Source of the DNA: Flavobacteriaceae bacterium
GTDB taxonomy: Bacteria > Bacteroidota > Bacteroidia > Flavobacteriales > Flavobacteriaceae
Reading direction: 5' to 3'
Assembly (NCBI GenBank): GCA_027490305.1
Contig: JAIXYI010000071.1
Span: 1-64,000 of the forward strand
DNA length: 64,000 nucleotides
Below the pieces are notes generated by a model. That model saw nothing but the letters and a program-made list of their open reading frames with translations, made no database searches and was not told the DNA's origin. Both the position numbers and the translations under genes were made by a program. Below, in pieces: positions 43,122-52,462 of the stretch. The first letter of the stretch is position 1. The number at the start of each line of letters is the position of its first letter.

Positions 43122-43337
43122 AAATTTCCAAGCTCCTAAAATCCAAACAAATGAACATCCAAGATAAAAACACATATTTGCTTTCATCATATTTGAAAGG
43201 TCAACTGTATTTACATTGATGTTCAAATACATAGGCAGAATTGATGGCGAACCATAAACTATTGCTGTTGGAATTACAATCGAAAATGATAAGATTAGAT
43301 GTGAGTTTTTTAAAATCCAATGTACATTACTTTTCAT
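43114..43337 (-). pseudogene. 5' half of the split DUF4345-type membrane protein gene
   Basis: Starts MKSNVHWILKNSHLILSF and runs 74 residues through about two transmembrane helices, then meets a TAG made of TA from the target duplication and G from the transposon end (43115-43113). The frame continues exactly in 38092-38257. DUF4345 proteins are small four-helix membrane proteins of unknown function. Confidence 0.85.
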
Positions 43338-43505
43338 TTTTTTGCTGATTTGTCAAACGCATTTCGTTTCAGTTTCGATCGTTTTTTCAAGCTTGCAGGT
43401 AACTACTTTCTATGCTAAACAAACCTTCACCTATTCATCCCAAAAAGCCGGATAGACGAAGGTGCTTTCCGCTAGTGTTTTCGTAAATCTAACCAAAAAA
43501 AAAGA

Positions 43506-43715
43506 TTACAAATCATCAAACGGGCTTTTGATCTGCATGATGTTTTTCGTGCTTAGGTGCGTGTATATCTCCGTCGTTTTACTCGAATCATGCCCGAGTA
43601 ACTTCCGTATGTATCGCAAATCCCTTTCGGTTTCCAATAAATGGGTTGCATAACGGTGTCGCAGCCTATGTAGGGTAACTGTCCTTGTGATCCGGGACCG
43701 TCTTGTCCTGAAATG
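43506..43715 (-). pseudogene. Tyrosine recombinase C-terminal remnant
   Basis: Minus-strand frame ending TAA at 43506 encodes TLHRLRHRYATHLLE, then LRYIRKLLGHDSSKTTEIYTHLS, the C-terminal catalytic boxes of phage/XerC-type integrases (RHRYATH, LGHxSxxTTxIYTH). No start codon or N-terminal domain remains; the frame is closed upstream within the simple-repeat region. It is a relic of an earlier integrative element. Confidence 0.8.
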
Positions 43716-43756
43716 GCTGTACAGGCGTAAAGCATAGATAAAGCATGGATCATTTG

Positions 43757-43940
43757 GTTAATAGTTCATAGTTCATAGTTGATAGTTGGCAGGTTCACGA
43801 ATGCCCTAACCCAAAATCAATACCTATTCAGAAACCCCTATTTTCGATTGTTTGATTTTCTACTTGCCCCACTTGCTACTCGCCCCACTGCTTCGCCAGT
43901 CGGCTATCGCCTCGTGTCGCCAATGTGCTAATATCTAGTT
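43757..43940. repeat. Low-complexity word arrays
   Basis: Begins with 7-base words (GTTCATA, GTTCATA, GTTGATA) near 43760-43787, and continues with CTTGCCCCACTTGCTACTCG-like words near 43865-43895. No gene seen. Confidence 0.6.
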
Positions 43941-44340
43941 CCATATTCCCTTCAAAATCCCCAAAAACCGAATCCCCGCTCTCGCCTCCCAATACCCCCA
44001 TTCGCTGATCCGCTAATTATCTAAATTCCATTTCCCCCCAAAATCCCCAAAAACCGAATCCCCGCTCTCGCCTCCCAATACCCCCATTCGCTAATCCGCT
44101 AATCCGCTAATTCGCTAATTCGCCCATTCGCTAATTATCTCATTATCTAATCCCATTTCCCATCAAAATTCCCAAAACCGAATCCCCGCTCTCGCATCCC
44201 AATATCCCATTATCTAATTATCTAATTATCTCATTCTCTAATCGTATTTCCCGTAAAATTCCCAGTAAGTGGACCTACGTTCTCGCCTCCCCATACCCCC
44301 ATTCGCTAATCCGCTAATTATCTCATTCGCTAATTAAATT
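43941..44340. repeat. Four imperfect tandem repeats upstream of parE
   Basis: Copies begin near 43941, 44028, 44153 and 44243. Each has a CCCAAAA(A)CCGAATCCCCGC-type core, then CTCTCGC(C/A)TCCCAATA, then a variable number of 7-9-base words (ATTCGCTA, ATCCGCTA, ATTATCTA). The fourth copy is the most diverged. Copy lengths differ mainly in the word tail, as expected from slippage. The array ends about 80 bases before parE and lies in its promoter region. Confidence 0.8.
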
Positions 44341-44423
44341 GTCAATATCCTTCTTAATAACTTTCCCTCTCAACCACCCAAAATCCCCCGCTATCCCTTT
44401 ATATTAGCGAGAAACCGCTACCA

Positions 44424-46277
44424 ATGGCAGAAGAGCATTTGTATACCGAAGAGAACATCCGATCCCTCGACTGGAAGGAGCATATCCGCATGCGTCCGGG
44501 GATGTATATCGGAAAACTCGGCGACGGTTCTTCTCCCGATGATGGCATTTACATCCTCCTCAAAGAGGTCATCGACAATTGTATCGACGAGTTCGTCATG
44601 GGCGCCGGCAAGACCATCGAGGTCACCGTGCGCGACAAAATGGTTACCGTTCGCGATTACGGACGCGGCATCCCGCTGGGGAAGGTCGTCGACGTTGTAT
44701 CGCGCATGAACACCGGCGGCAAATACGATAGTAAGGCGTTTAAGAAATCAGTCGGACTCAACGGCGTCGGTACCAAAGCCGTCAACGCCTTGTCGACGTT
44801 CTTTCGCGTCGAGTCAGTGCGCGACAACCAGCAGAAAGCGGCCGAGTTTTCAGCAGGCGAGTTGACATTGGAAGAAGACGTAATCGAATCGACCAAACGC
44901 CGCGGTACCAAAGTGCAGTTCATCGCCGACGAAACGATTTTCCGTCATTATAAGTACCGGAATGAATACATCATCCGGATGCTCAAAAACTACTGCTACC
45001 TCAATACGGGGCTGACGATTTATTACAACGGTGAAAAGTATTATTCCGACAACGGACTCAAAGACCTCCTGGAGGAAACCATCACCGATGAGGATTGCGT
45101 GTATCCGATCATCCACCTGCGCGGCGACGACATCGAAATCGCGATGACGCACAGCAAGACGCAGTATTCGGAAGAGTATTATTCGTTTGTAAACGGACAA
45201 AACACCACCCAGGGCGGCACCCACCTCGGGGCGTTCCGCGAGGCCGTCGTGCGCACGGTAAAAGAATTTTACAACAAGAACTTCGAGGCGTCCGATATCC
45301 GCAAGTCGATCGTATCGGCCATTTCCGTGAAAGTGGAAGAACCGGTGTTCGAAAGCCAGACGAAGACGAAATTAGGGTCGACGGAAATGGGTCCCGGACT
45401 CACGTCTGTCCGAACCTTTGTCAACGACTTCGTCAAGAACCAACTCGACAATTTCCTGCACAAGAACCCCGAAGTGGCCGATGCGTTGTTGCGCAAGATC
45501 CTGCAGGCCGAACGCGAGCGCAAAGAACTGTCCGGCATCCGCAAACTGGCCCGTGAACGCGCCAAGAAAGCATCACTCCACAATAAAAAACTGCGTGACT
45601 GCCGCGTCCACCTGACCGACACCAAGAACCCGCGCAGCCTCGAAAGCACCCTGTTCATCACCGAGGGCGACTCGGCGTCGGGTTCCATCACCAAATCCCG
45701 CGATGTCAACACGCAGGCCGTATTCAGCCTCCGCGGAAAGCCGTTGAATTCGTATGGCATGACGAAGAAAATCGTCTATGAAAACGAAGAATTCAACCTG
45801 TTGCAGGCCGCGCTCGACATCGAGGAGGAAATGGAAAACCTCCGCTACAACAACATCGTCATCGCCACCGACGCCGACGTCGACGGCATGCACATCCGGC
45901 TGTTGCTGATTACGTTCTTCCTGCAGTTCTTCCCCGAACTCATCAAAGAAGGGCATTTGTATATCCTGCAAACGCCGCTGTTCCGCGTCCGCAACAAAAA
46001 AGAAACGATCTACTGCTACAGCGAGCAGGAGCGCGTCGACGCCATCGAAAAACTAAAACCAAAGCCCGAGATCACGCGATTCAAAGGGCTCGGAGAAATA
46101 TCCCCAGACGAATTCAAGCACTTCATCGGTGCCGACATACGCCTCGACCCGGTCATGCTCGACAAGGCCACGTCGATCGAGAAACTGCTCGAATTCTATA
46201 TGGGCAAAAACACACCCGACCGGCAAGACTTCATCATCAATAATTTGAAGGTGGAGCTTGACGTCATTGAAAAATAA
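44424..46277 (+). CDS. parE: DNA topoisomerase IV subunit B
   Basis: A 617-residue GHKL ATPase/TOPRIM subunit. ATP site: [22 protein letters not shown] and [30 protein letters not shown] and [12 protein letters not shown], with C-terminal RFKGLGE. It decatenates chromosomes together with ParC. A TATATTAG box 18 bases upstream may be the -7 element. The stop codon is followed after 6 bases by the first gene of an unrelated cassette instead of by parC. Confidence 0.95.
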   Translation: MAEEHLYTEENIRSLDWKEHIRMRPGMYIGKLGDGSSPDDGIYILLKEVIDNCIDEFVMGAGKTIEVTVRDKMVTVRDYGRGIPLGKVVDVVSRMNTGGKYDSKAFKKSVGLNGVGTKAVNALSTFFRVESVRDNQQKAAEFSAGELTLEEDVIESTKRRGTKVQFIADETIFRHYKYRNEYIIRMLKNYCYLNTGLTIYYNGEKYYSDNGLKDLLEETITDEDCVYPIIHLRGDDIEIAMTHSKTQYSEEYYSFVNGQNTTQGGTHLGAFREAVVRTVKEFYNKNFEASDIRKSIVSAISVKVEEPVFESQTKTKLGSTEMGPGLTSVRTFVNDFVKNQLDNFLHKNPEVADALLRKILQAERERKELSGIRKLARERAKKASLHNKKLRDCRVHLTDTKNPRSLESTLFITEGDSASGSITKSRDVNTQAVFSLRGKPLNSYGMTKKIVYENEEFNLLQAALDIEEEMENLRYNNIVIATDADVDGMHIRLLLITFFLQFFPELIKEGHLYILQTPLFRVRNKKETIYCYSEQERVDAIEKLKPKPEITRFKGLGEISPDEFKHFIGADIRLDPVMLDKATSIEKLLEFYMGKNTPDRQDFIINNLKVELDVIEK

Positions 46278-46283
46278 AAATTT

Positions 46284-47423
46284 ATGCAAGAAGAGCTAGG
46301 CGATATTGAAAAAGAAGAAGGTAATGAGGATATTCAGATTCTCGTTCCGTTTGACCCCGCTGAGATTAACATAAAAATAGTTCCGCGGACGGTTGGACAG
46401 CTTGTGGAGCTATTAGAAGATCAACAGATATTGATACCTAAGTATCAACGATTGCCAAACCTTTGGAATGAGCGAAAGAAAAGTAGGTTTATCGAATCTT
46501 TAATGCTAGAACTACCGATTCCGCTTTTTTATTTTGACGAAGGTGATGATAAAAAATGGTATGTTGTTGACGGGCTGCAAAGGATGAGTACTCTTGAGCA
46601 TTTTATGATAGGAAATGGAAAATTAAGTAATAATAGAGAACATTTAATACTCAATAATCTCGAATTTCTTACGGAGTTCAACGGTAAGTCATGGAGCGAT
46701 CTGCCACGAGATATCAAACGACGAATCAACTCTAATCAGGTAACGATAAACTTGATTGGTAAAGGTACTCCAGATGAGGTAAAATACACGATATTTAGCC
46801 GAATTAATCAAGGAGATGTGCCGCTAACTCCCCAGGAAATTCGAACGGCCTTATTCCAAGGTTATAGGGTGGATTTCCTGGAGTCGCTGGTATCGCATGA
46901 AACTTCCGAGGGACAGTTATTTCATAAGGTAACCGCGGGGTCAGTAAAGACGCGCAGGCAAGAAGACTTAGATTTTGTATCTCGATTCGTAGCTTTCTAT
47001 TTAATCAGTTTTTTAGAGTATGAACCGGACTTGGATCGATTTATAACGACTGGTACAAAGAAAATTCCGGAAGAATCTAAGAAACTAGAATCTATTAAGA
47101 GAGATTTTTGTAGGTCTTTGAACTTATCTTATACGTTGTTTGGTATAGATGCATTCCGAAAGCGGCTTAACGAGAGCGATAGTAGGAGGCCAATTAACAA
47201 GCCTATGTTTGAGGTTCTAAGTGTGGCGTTCGCTAAATTGGATGACGAAACTCATGCCCAAATTTTAAAGAGAAAATCTGAATTTGTAAAGGAGTTCATT
47301 AATTTTCAAGGTCGTAATTCACGTTTCTGGAATGCGATTTCTACAGGTACTGCCACTAAAGACAGTGTGCTTACTAGGAATAGAGAATTTGATACGTTTT
47401 TAAAATCGTTTTTAGATGATTAG
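46284..47423 (+). CDS. DUF262 (GmrS/ParB-nuclease-like) protein of parE-parC cassette
   Basis: A 379-residue protein with the DUF262 signature IPKYQRLPNLW (51-61) and DGLQR (96-100), the NTP-binding/hydrolysis motifs of GmrSD-type restriction proteins and other defence proteins, followed by a helical C-terminal part. No C-terminal DUF1524 HNH domain is present, so any nuclease would come from elsewhere. Codon use is AT-rich, unlike parE. It begins 6 bases after parE and overlaps the ATPase gene by 8 bases. Confidence 0.88.
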   Translation: MQEELGDIEKEEGNEDIQILVPFDPAEINIKIVPRTVGQLVELLEDQQILIPKYQRLPNLWNERKKSRFIESLMLELPIPLFYFDEGDDKKWYVVDGLQRMSTLEHFMIGNGKLSNNREHLILNNLEFLTEFNGKSWSDLPRDIKRRINSNQVTINLIGKGTPDEVKYTIFSRINQGDVPLTPQEIRTALFQGYRVDFLESLVSHETSEGQLFHKVTAGSVKTRRQEDLDFVSRFVAFYLISFLEYEPDLDRFITTGTKKIPEESKKLESIKRDFCRSLNLSYTLFGIDAFRKRLNESDSRRPINKPMFEVLSVAFAKLDDETHAQILKRKSEFVKEFINFQGRNSRFWNAISTGTATKDSVLTRNREFDTFLKSFLDD

Positions 47424-48570
47424 GTCGATAAGAATACAGAATTTTAAATCTCATAAAGACACTACGATAGAGTTTGGAAAGCTTACCGTCTTGTGTGGTT
47501 CTAACGGTGTTGGAAAATCGTCTTCCACACAGTTGTTGTTACTACTACGAGAGGCCTACTTGAAGGATCGTAGCTTTAACATTCTCGATTTAAAGTCGAA
47601 TCCAGTTAAAATAGGAACTGTTAGTGACGCAATATATCAGTTCGGACAATATGATGGATTTTCTCTTGAGTTGCTGTTCGATAACGATCAGAAGTCGGTT
47701 TTTCACTACGAATCGCTGTCCGAGAGTGACAATTTGAAAAGCTTTATAAAGCTAAACATAGAGAAATCAACAATTGATTTTGAATCGCTTTCTAATGAAA
47801 GTCTTTTTAATGAAAATTTTCAATATATCAGTGCGGCGAGATTAAGCCCCCAAATTCAATATCCAAAAGACGACAAGGTAGTAGATGTGTTCAAACAAAT
47901 TTCAGTTATCGACGGAAATGCAGAGTTTTTCGTTCATTTCTTAGATAGATACAGAAACAATGAGGTTATTGAGGAAATCTGCATTTTGGATGATAACCGA
48001 TTTTCCGACTTAATGAGTCAAGTTATAGCTTGGGAGAAATTGATTAGTGAGGGCGTGAACATTGAAATCGAAGATGCAGGCAAGTTGGGTTTTTTACTGA
48101 GATACAACTTCGCGACTGAAATAGGCACGACAAAAAAAACTAAAAGTTTCGAAGCGACGAATGTTGGATTTGGACTAAGTTACGTGATGCCTATTTTAGT
48201 AGCTATACTGTCCGCAAATAAAGGGGCTCTGTTAATTATTGAGAACCCGGAGGCGCATTTACATCCGAAAGGAATCGCTAAGTTAACCGAGTTAATTTGC
48301 ATCGCTTCTCAAGCCGGAATTCAAATTGTTGTAGAAACTCACTCTGATCATGTCTTAAATGGCATACTTGTCCAATGTAAAAAATTTGAAAATTTTAATA
48401 AGGGTATTGACAAAGAGAATGTTTCCATTTATCAATTTGAACGGAAGGATAGTGAGCACAAAAGTAATGCTATAAATATCGAAGTACTTAACAACGGAGT
48501 TTTAAAGACTCAGCCCGACGACTTTTTTGATCAAATTGAAAAAGACTTGAATAGTTTAATGGGATTTTAA
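47416..48570 (+). CDS. AAA/SMC-like ATPase (DUF3696-type) of parE-parC cassette
   Basis: A 384-residue ABC-type ATPase: Walker A GSNGVGKSS (28-36), signature-like GFGLSY (251-256), Walker B ALLIIENPEAHLHP (271-284) and switch histidine ETHSDHVLNG (307-316). The ENPEAHLHP and ETHSDHxxNG pair is typical of DUF3696/COG4938 predicted ATPases. It lacks a TOPRIM domain, so it is not an OLD nuclease. It is probably the sensor or motor of the cassette. Confidence 0.9.
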   Translation: MIRSIRIQNFKSHKDTTIEFGKLTVLCGSNGVGKSSSTQLLLLLREAYLKDRSFNILDLKSNPVKIGTVSDAIYQFGQYDGFSLELLFDNDQKSVFHYESLSESDNLKSFIKLNIEKSTIDFESLSNESLFNENFQYISAARLSPQIQYPKDDKVVDVFKQISVIDGNAEFFVHFLDRYRNNEVIEEICILDDNRFSDLMSQVIAWEKLISEGVNIEIEDAGKLGFLLRYNFATEIGTTKKTKSFEATNVGFGLSYVMPILVAILSANKGALLIIENPEAHLHPKGIAKLTELICIASQAGIQIVVETHSDHVLNGILVQCKKFENFNKGIDKENVSIYQFERKDSEHKSNAINIEVLNNGVLKTQPDDFFDQIEKDLNSLMGF

Positions 48571-48571
48571 G

Positions 48572-49339
48572 ATGTCAATAAGCCTGTTTATAAATTTTCC
48601 AACAGATGATGATGGCGTTCTAGAGAATATAGATGGTCATGTCTTTGAAGATGTTTTTCTCTTATCTGACTCTATTCGAAGGTTACCACAATCGAGAGTA
48701 TTTTTCGATGCTTCGAATGTCGAATTGTTTTTAAGCAAGACACTTGATATCGCTACCTACCTTCAAAAGAAATCAGTTCAACTGGGTTTGAAGCTTAATA
48801 AAATGTCGGCAAAAGATATCTCAAAGGAATTTTTGCACAGTGATGAAATTATCTATGCGAAGTGGAACAGCAATCTTTTTTCTGTAGAATATGCTCCGAA
48901 CATTCTTAAAGAAATAACGGAACGCAGAATACTGTATCCGGATGAAAAATGCCTTTTTATAAATTTTGGAAGATCTATTAATTCATGTCGTGAAAGATTT
49001 CTCATTTTCAAAGACTCCAAAGCACATCCTGAGTTGCCTAATACTTTTGTTCATGTAGATTTTGTTAATGATTTTTCCGAATTTGAATTATGGTTGGCGG
49101 GAAACGTAGTTTCTGGTTTTAATCTTTTGGATACAAATCGCTTCTATAGAACTAGTCATCATATACAAGGTAAGCCAGTTTTTTTTGAACCGAAAGAAAA
49201 GCGATATTGGTATTTGGATAACCTTCACAAAAACGAATATGAGGTTTTTAATTCCAATAAAGAACATATTGGTGTTTCTAACTTGGAAGGACAAATAAAC
49301 TTTGATAAGGCAGTACCAGGTAGAACTTTTGAAAGATGA
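48572..49339 (+). CDS. Unrecognised protein, third gene of parE-parC cassette
   Basis: A 255-residue soluble protein with no family I recognise. The N-terminal part is acidic (INFPTDDDGVLENIDGHVFED). A distinct C-terminal module begins near residue 200: PVFFEPKEKRYWYLDNLHKNEYEVFNS, then EHIGVSNLEG, resembling a small beta-domain seen at the ends of some toxin-like proteins. One base separates it from the ATPase gene, and its TGA overlaps the parC ATG (ATGA). It could be the effector or a specificity factor. Confidence 0.8.
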   Translation: MSISLFINFPTDDDGVLENIDGHVFEDVFLLSDSIRRLPQSRVFFDASNVELFLSKTLDIATYLQKKSVQLGLKLNKMSAKDISKEFLHSDEIIYAKWNSNLFSVEYAPNILKEITERRILYPDEKCLFINFGRSINSCRERFLIFKDSKAHPELPNTFVHVDFVNDFSEFELWLAGNVVSGFNLLDTNRFYRTSHHIQGKPVFFEPKEKRYWYLDNLHKNEYEVFNSNKEHIGVSNLEGQINFDKAVPGRTFER

Positions 49340-52011
49340 TTGAACAAGATGATATATTCCCCAAAGGAACAACAAACAATGAGGAGCAAAATTCCCACTC
49401 CAGCGACAACTTCTACGAAAATGACGAAGTAAACCCCGACGATACCATCGTCAAGGTCACCGGTATGTATAAAGACTGGTTCCTTGATTATGCGTCGTAT
49501 GTGATCCTGGAACGTGCGGTGCCCGCCATTGAAGACGGGTTTAAACCCGTGCAGCGCCGCATCATGCACTCGATGCGCGAACTCGATGACGGGCGTTACA
49601 ACAAGGTGGCCAATATCGTAGGGCACACCATGCAGTACCACCCGCACGGTGACGCGTCCATCGGCGACGCCATCGTGCAGATCGGGCAGAAAGACCTGCT
49701 GATCGACACCCAGGGGAACTGGGGCAACATCCTCACAGGCGATGGGGCCGCAGCCTCACGTTACATTGAAGCGCGACTTTCGAAGTTTGCGCTTGAAGTA
49801 CTTTACTCCCCTAAAATCACCGAATGGCAGTTGTCGTATGACGGCCGCCGCAACGAACCTATCAACCTTCCCGTCAAGTTCCCATTACTGTTGGCGCAAG
49901 GGGCGGAGGGCATCGCGGTGGGTCTGTCCACGAAAGTGCTGCCGCACAACTTCAATGAATTGATTGACGCGTCTATCAAGGTGTTGAAAAAGCAGTCGTT
50001 TGTGCTGTACCCGGATTTCCCCACCGCCGGTATCGCCGATATCTCGAATTACAACGACGGTATGCGGGGCGGTCGTGTGCGGGTGCGGGCGAAGATCTCA
50101 CAGCTTGACAAACAGACGCTGGTCATTACCCAAATTCCGTTTTCCACCAATACGTCGACCTTGATCGACAGCATCCTGAAGGCCAATGATAAAGGGAAGA
50201 TAAAGGTTAAGAAGATCGAAGATAATACGGCGGCTGAGGTTGAAATCCTGATCCACCTTCCGCCCGGCGTATCGCCTGATAAAACCATCGACGCACTCTA
50301 CGCGTTTACGGCCTGCGAAACATCGGTAGCCCCGCTCGGTTGCGTGATCGATTCACACAAGCCGCGGTTCATCGGCGTGACCGACATGCTGAAAATCTCG
50401 ACACATCGCACCGTTGAACTCCTGCGGTCGGAACTCGAAATCGAACTCAGTGAACTCGAAGAAAAATGGCATTTCCTTTCGCTCGAACGCATCTTCATCG
50501 AAAACCGGATTTACCGTCTCATCGAAGAAGAGGAAACGTGGGAAGGGGTCATCCGGGCGATTGACAACGGACTCAAGCCGTTCACGAAACACCTGAAACG
50601 TGAAGTGACCGATGATGATATCGTCCGCCTGACGGAAATCCGCATCAAACGTATCTCGAAGTTTGACATCGACAAGGCGCAGCAACTCATCGAATCGCTT
50701 GAGGCCGATATCGAACAGGTGAAACACCATTTGGAGCACATCATTGAATTTGCCATCGATTACTTCAAACGACTGAAAGAGAAATACGGCAAAGGACGCG
50801 AACGGCAAACAGAACTCCGTAGTTTCGACAACATCGAAGCAACGAAGGTCGCTCTTCGGAATACTAAGCTATATGTCAATAGGGAAGAGGGCTTCATCGG
50901 CACCGGACTTAAACGCGACGAATACGTGGGCGATTGCTCCGATATCGACGATGTGATCGTGTTCCTACGCGACGGTAAGATGCTGGTGACGAAAGTCGAC
51001 GATAAGAAGTTCGTCGGCAAGGATATCATCCACATCGCCGTCTTCGACAAAAACGACAAACGCACTATTTACAACATGATTTACCGCGATGGTAAGTCGG
51101 GGCCGTCGTATGTCAAACGTTTCAACGTCTCGGGCGTGACCCGCGACAAGGCCTACGACCTGACCCAGGAAAAACCGGGTTCGATGGTGTTGTATTTTTC
51201 CGGAAACCCGAACGGCGAGGCCGAGGTGGTCACGGTATTGTTGCGTGCGGTCGGTTCGGTGAAAAAGCTGAAATTCGATCTCGACTTTGCCACTATCGCC
51301 ATCAAAGGACGGGCCTCAAGGGGTAATACCGTCACGAAATACCCCATCAAGAAAATCGAACTGAAGGAGAAAGGTATATCAACCCTTCGTCCGCGTAAGG
51401 TGTGGTTCGACGACACCGTGCAACGTCTGAATGTCGACGGGCGCGGCGAACTATTGGGCGAGTTCAAACCCAACGACCGGTTGTTGGTCATTACCCAATC
51501 AGGTAAAGTCAAGACGATCATTCCGGAATTGTCAACGCATTTCGAAGACGATATGATCCGTCTCGAAAAATGGAACCCGAAGAAGCCGGTGTCGGCCATT
51601 TATTATGATGGGGAGAAAGAACGCTATTACGTGAAGCGTTTTCTGGTCGAGAACGAGAATAAGGAAGAGTTGTTCATCAGCGAGCATGCGAGTTCCCATC
51701 TTGAAATTGTCTCAACCGACTGGCGACCCGTAGCGGAAGTCGTATTTGCCAAGGTAAAAGGCGTCCAGAAAGACAACCAGACCGTCGATCTTGAGCAGTT
51801 CATCTCGGTCAAAGGCATCAAAGCCCAGGGCAACCAACTCACCACTGATAAAGTCAAGCAAATCAATCTGCTCGATCCGTTGCCATACGAAGAAGAACCT
51901 GAGCCTGAACCAGAACCGGTGCCGCTCGCATCAGCAGACGATACGTCGGATGAGGTGGAAGCGCTTCCGGATCCACCGGTGGATGAGGAAGGACAGACGA
52001 CGTTGTTCTGA
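49336..52011 (+). CDS. parC: DNA topoisomerase IV subunit A
   Basis: An 891-residue cleavage subunit. Winged-helix/tower core with HTMQYHPHGDASIGD and the catalytic tyrosine Tyr143 in ASRYIEARL; coiled-coil tower (about 360-500); C-terminal beta-pinwheel. The tail is acidic and Pro/Glu-rich (EEEPEPEPEPVP). Normal length for Bacteroidota ParC. Its start is translationally coupled to the last cassette gene, so its expression probably depends on reading through the cassette. Confidence 0.95.
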   Translation: MIEQDDIFPKGTTNNEEQNSHSSDNFYENDEVNPDDTIVKVTGMYKDWFLDYASYVILERAVPAIEDGFKPVQRRIMHSMRELDDGRYNKVANIVGHTMQYHPHGDASIGDAIVQIGQKDLLIDTQGNWGNILTGDGAAASRYIEARLSKFALEVLYSPKITEWQLSYDGRRNEPINLPVKFPLLLAQGAEGIAVGLSTKVLPHNFNELIDASIKVLKKQSFVLYPDFPTAGIADISNYNDGMRGGRVRVRAKISQLDKQTLVITQIPFSTNTSTLIDSILKANDKGKIKVKKIEDNTAAEVEILIHLPPGVSPDKTIDALYAFTACETSVAPLGCVIDSHKPRFIGVTDMLKISTHRTVELLRSELEIELSELEEKWHFLSLERIFIENRIYRLIEEEETWEGVIRAIDNGLKPFTKHLKREVTDDDIVRLTEIRIKRISKFDIDKAQQLIESLEADIEQVKHHLEHIIEFAIDYFKRLKEKYGKGRERQTELRSFDNIEATKVALRNTKLYVNREEGFIGTGLKRDEYVGDCSDIDDVIVFLRDGKMLVTKVDDKKFVGKDIIHIAVFDKNDKRTIYNMIYRDGKSGPSYVKRFNVSGVTRDKAYDLTQEKPGSMVLYFSGNPNGEAEVVTVLLRAVGSVKKLKFDLDFATIAIKGRASRGNTVTKYPIKKIELKEKGISTLRPRKVWFDDTVQRLNVDGRGELLGEFKPNDRLLVITQSGKVKTIIPELSTHFEDDMIRLEKWNPKKPVSAIYYDGEKERYYVKRFLVENENKEELFISEHASSHLEIVSTDWRPVAEVVFAKVKGVQKDNQTVDLEQFISVKGIKAQGNQLTTDKVKQINLLDPLPYEEEPEPEPEPVPLASADDTSDEVEALPDPPVDEEGQTTLF

Positions 52012-52414
52012 ATGTCCAGCGACAGTAGCGGGGTTGGGGTAGGTGTTGGGTTTTAAGGTTTGAGTGTTGGGTGTCGAGTGCGTTGCAGCCAGGCCCTAAC
52101 TTCTGGGTATAAGTGCTTCAACTTTCGAACTCTATCGGCTTTTTAAGCACAATTCTTGGTTTAGTTCTTGGTCACCAGGTCGTCTCTTCAACTTTCGACT
52201 TTCCACTTTCGACGTCGGACTTCCGACTTTAACAATTTCTACGGTTTTCCCGCACGGCCATGTCAGGCGGATTTTGTATTTTACCTTCAGGGAAGGGGCG
52301 GATGCATCCCTTACAAAAAAGCCGCGATTGTTGGTTACGGGAAAACCGCATATTTTGTTAAAGTTGTATTTGATGACGTTGTGGTTTTTGCCAACATCAC
52401 TAATCCTATAAAAT
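52012..52414. other. Spacer with word array and coding-like remnant
   Basis: From about 52178 to 52232 the sequence is an array of 7-base words (CAACTTT, CGACTTT, CCACTTT). From about 52235 to 52415 a plus-strand frame ending TAA just before the terminator reads GFPARPCQADFVFYLQGRGG and YKKAAIVGYGKTAYFVKVVF, with no start codon. It may be a dispersed repeat or a gene fragment; no intact gene is seen. Confidence 0.45.
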
Positions 52415-52447
52415 AAAAAGCACGGAACGATATGCTCCGTGCTTTTT
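52415..52447. terminator. Bidirectional terminator
   Basis: AGCACGGA (52419-52426) with TCCGTGCT (52436-52443), A and T runs on both sides. It ends the minus-strand copper operon at 52463. Confidence 0.85.
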
Positions 52448-52462
52448 CTGCCTTGTAACAAG

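Noticed and set aside
43553-43753. Open frame of 66 codons on the minus strand
   Set aside because: The neighbouring frame clearly encodes tyrosine-recombinase boxes, so this one is an out-of-frame shadow of the relic.
47416-48570. ATPase considered as an OLD-family nuclease or Septu/Gabija component
   Set aside because: The ENPEAHLHP/ETHSDH motifs fit an ABC-type ATPase, but no C-terminal TOPRIM domain, HNH partner or UvrD-like helicase is present.
52132-52461. Minus-strand open frame of 109 codons beside parC
   Set aside because: It spans the terminator hairpin and a word array and has no family pattern; the opposite strand fragment is equally protein-like, so neither is called as a gene.
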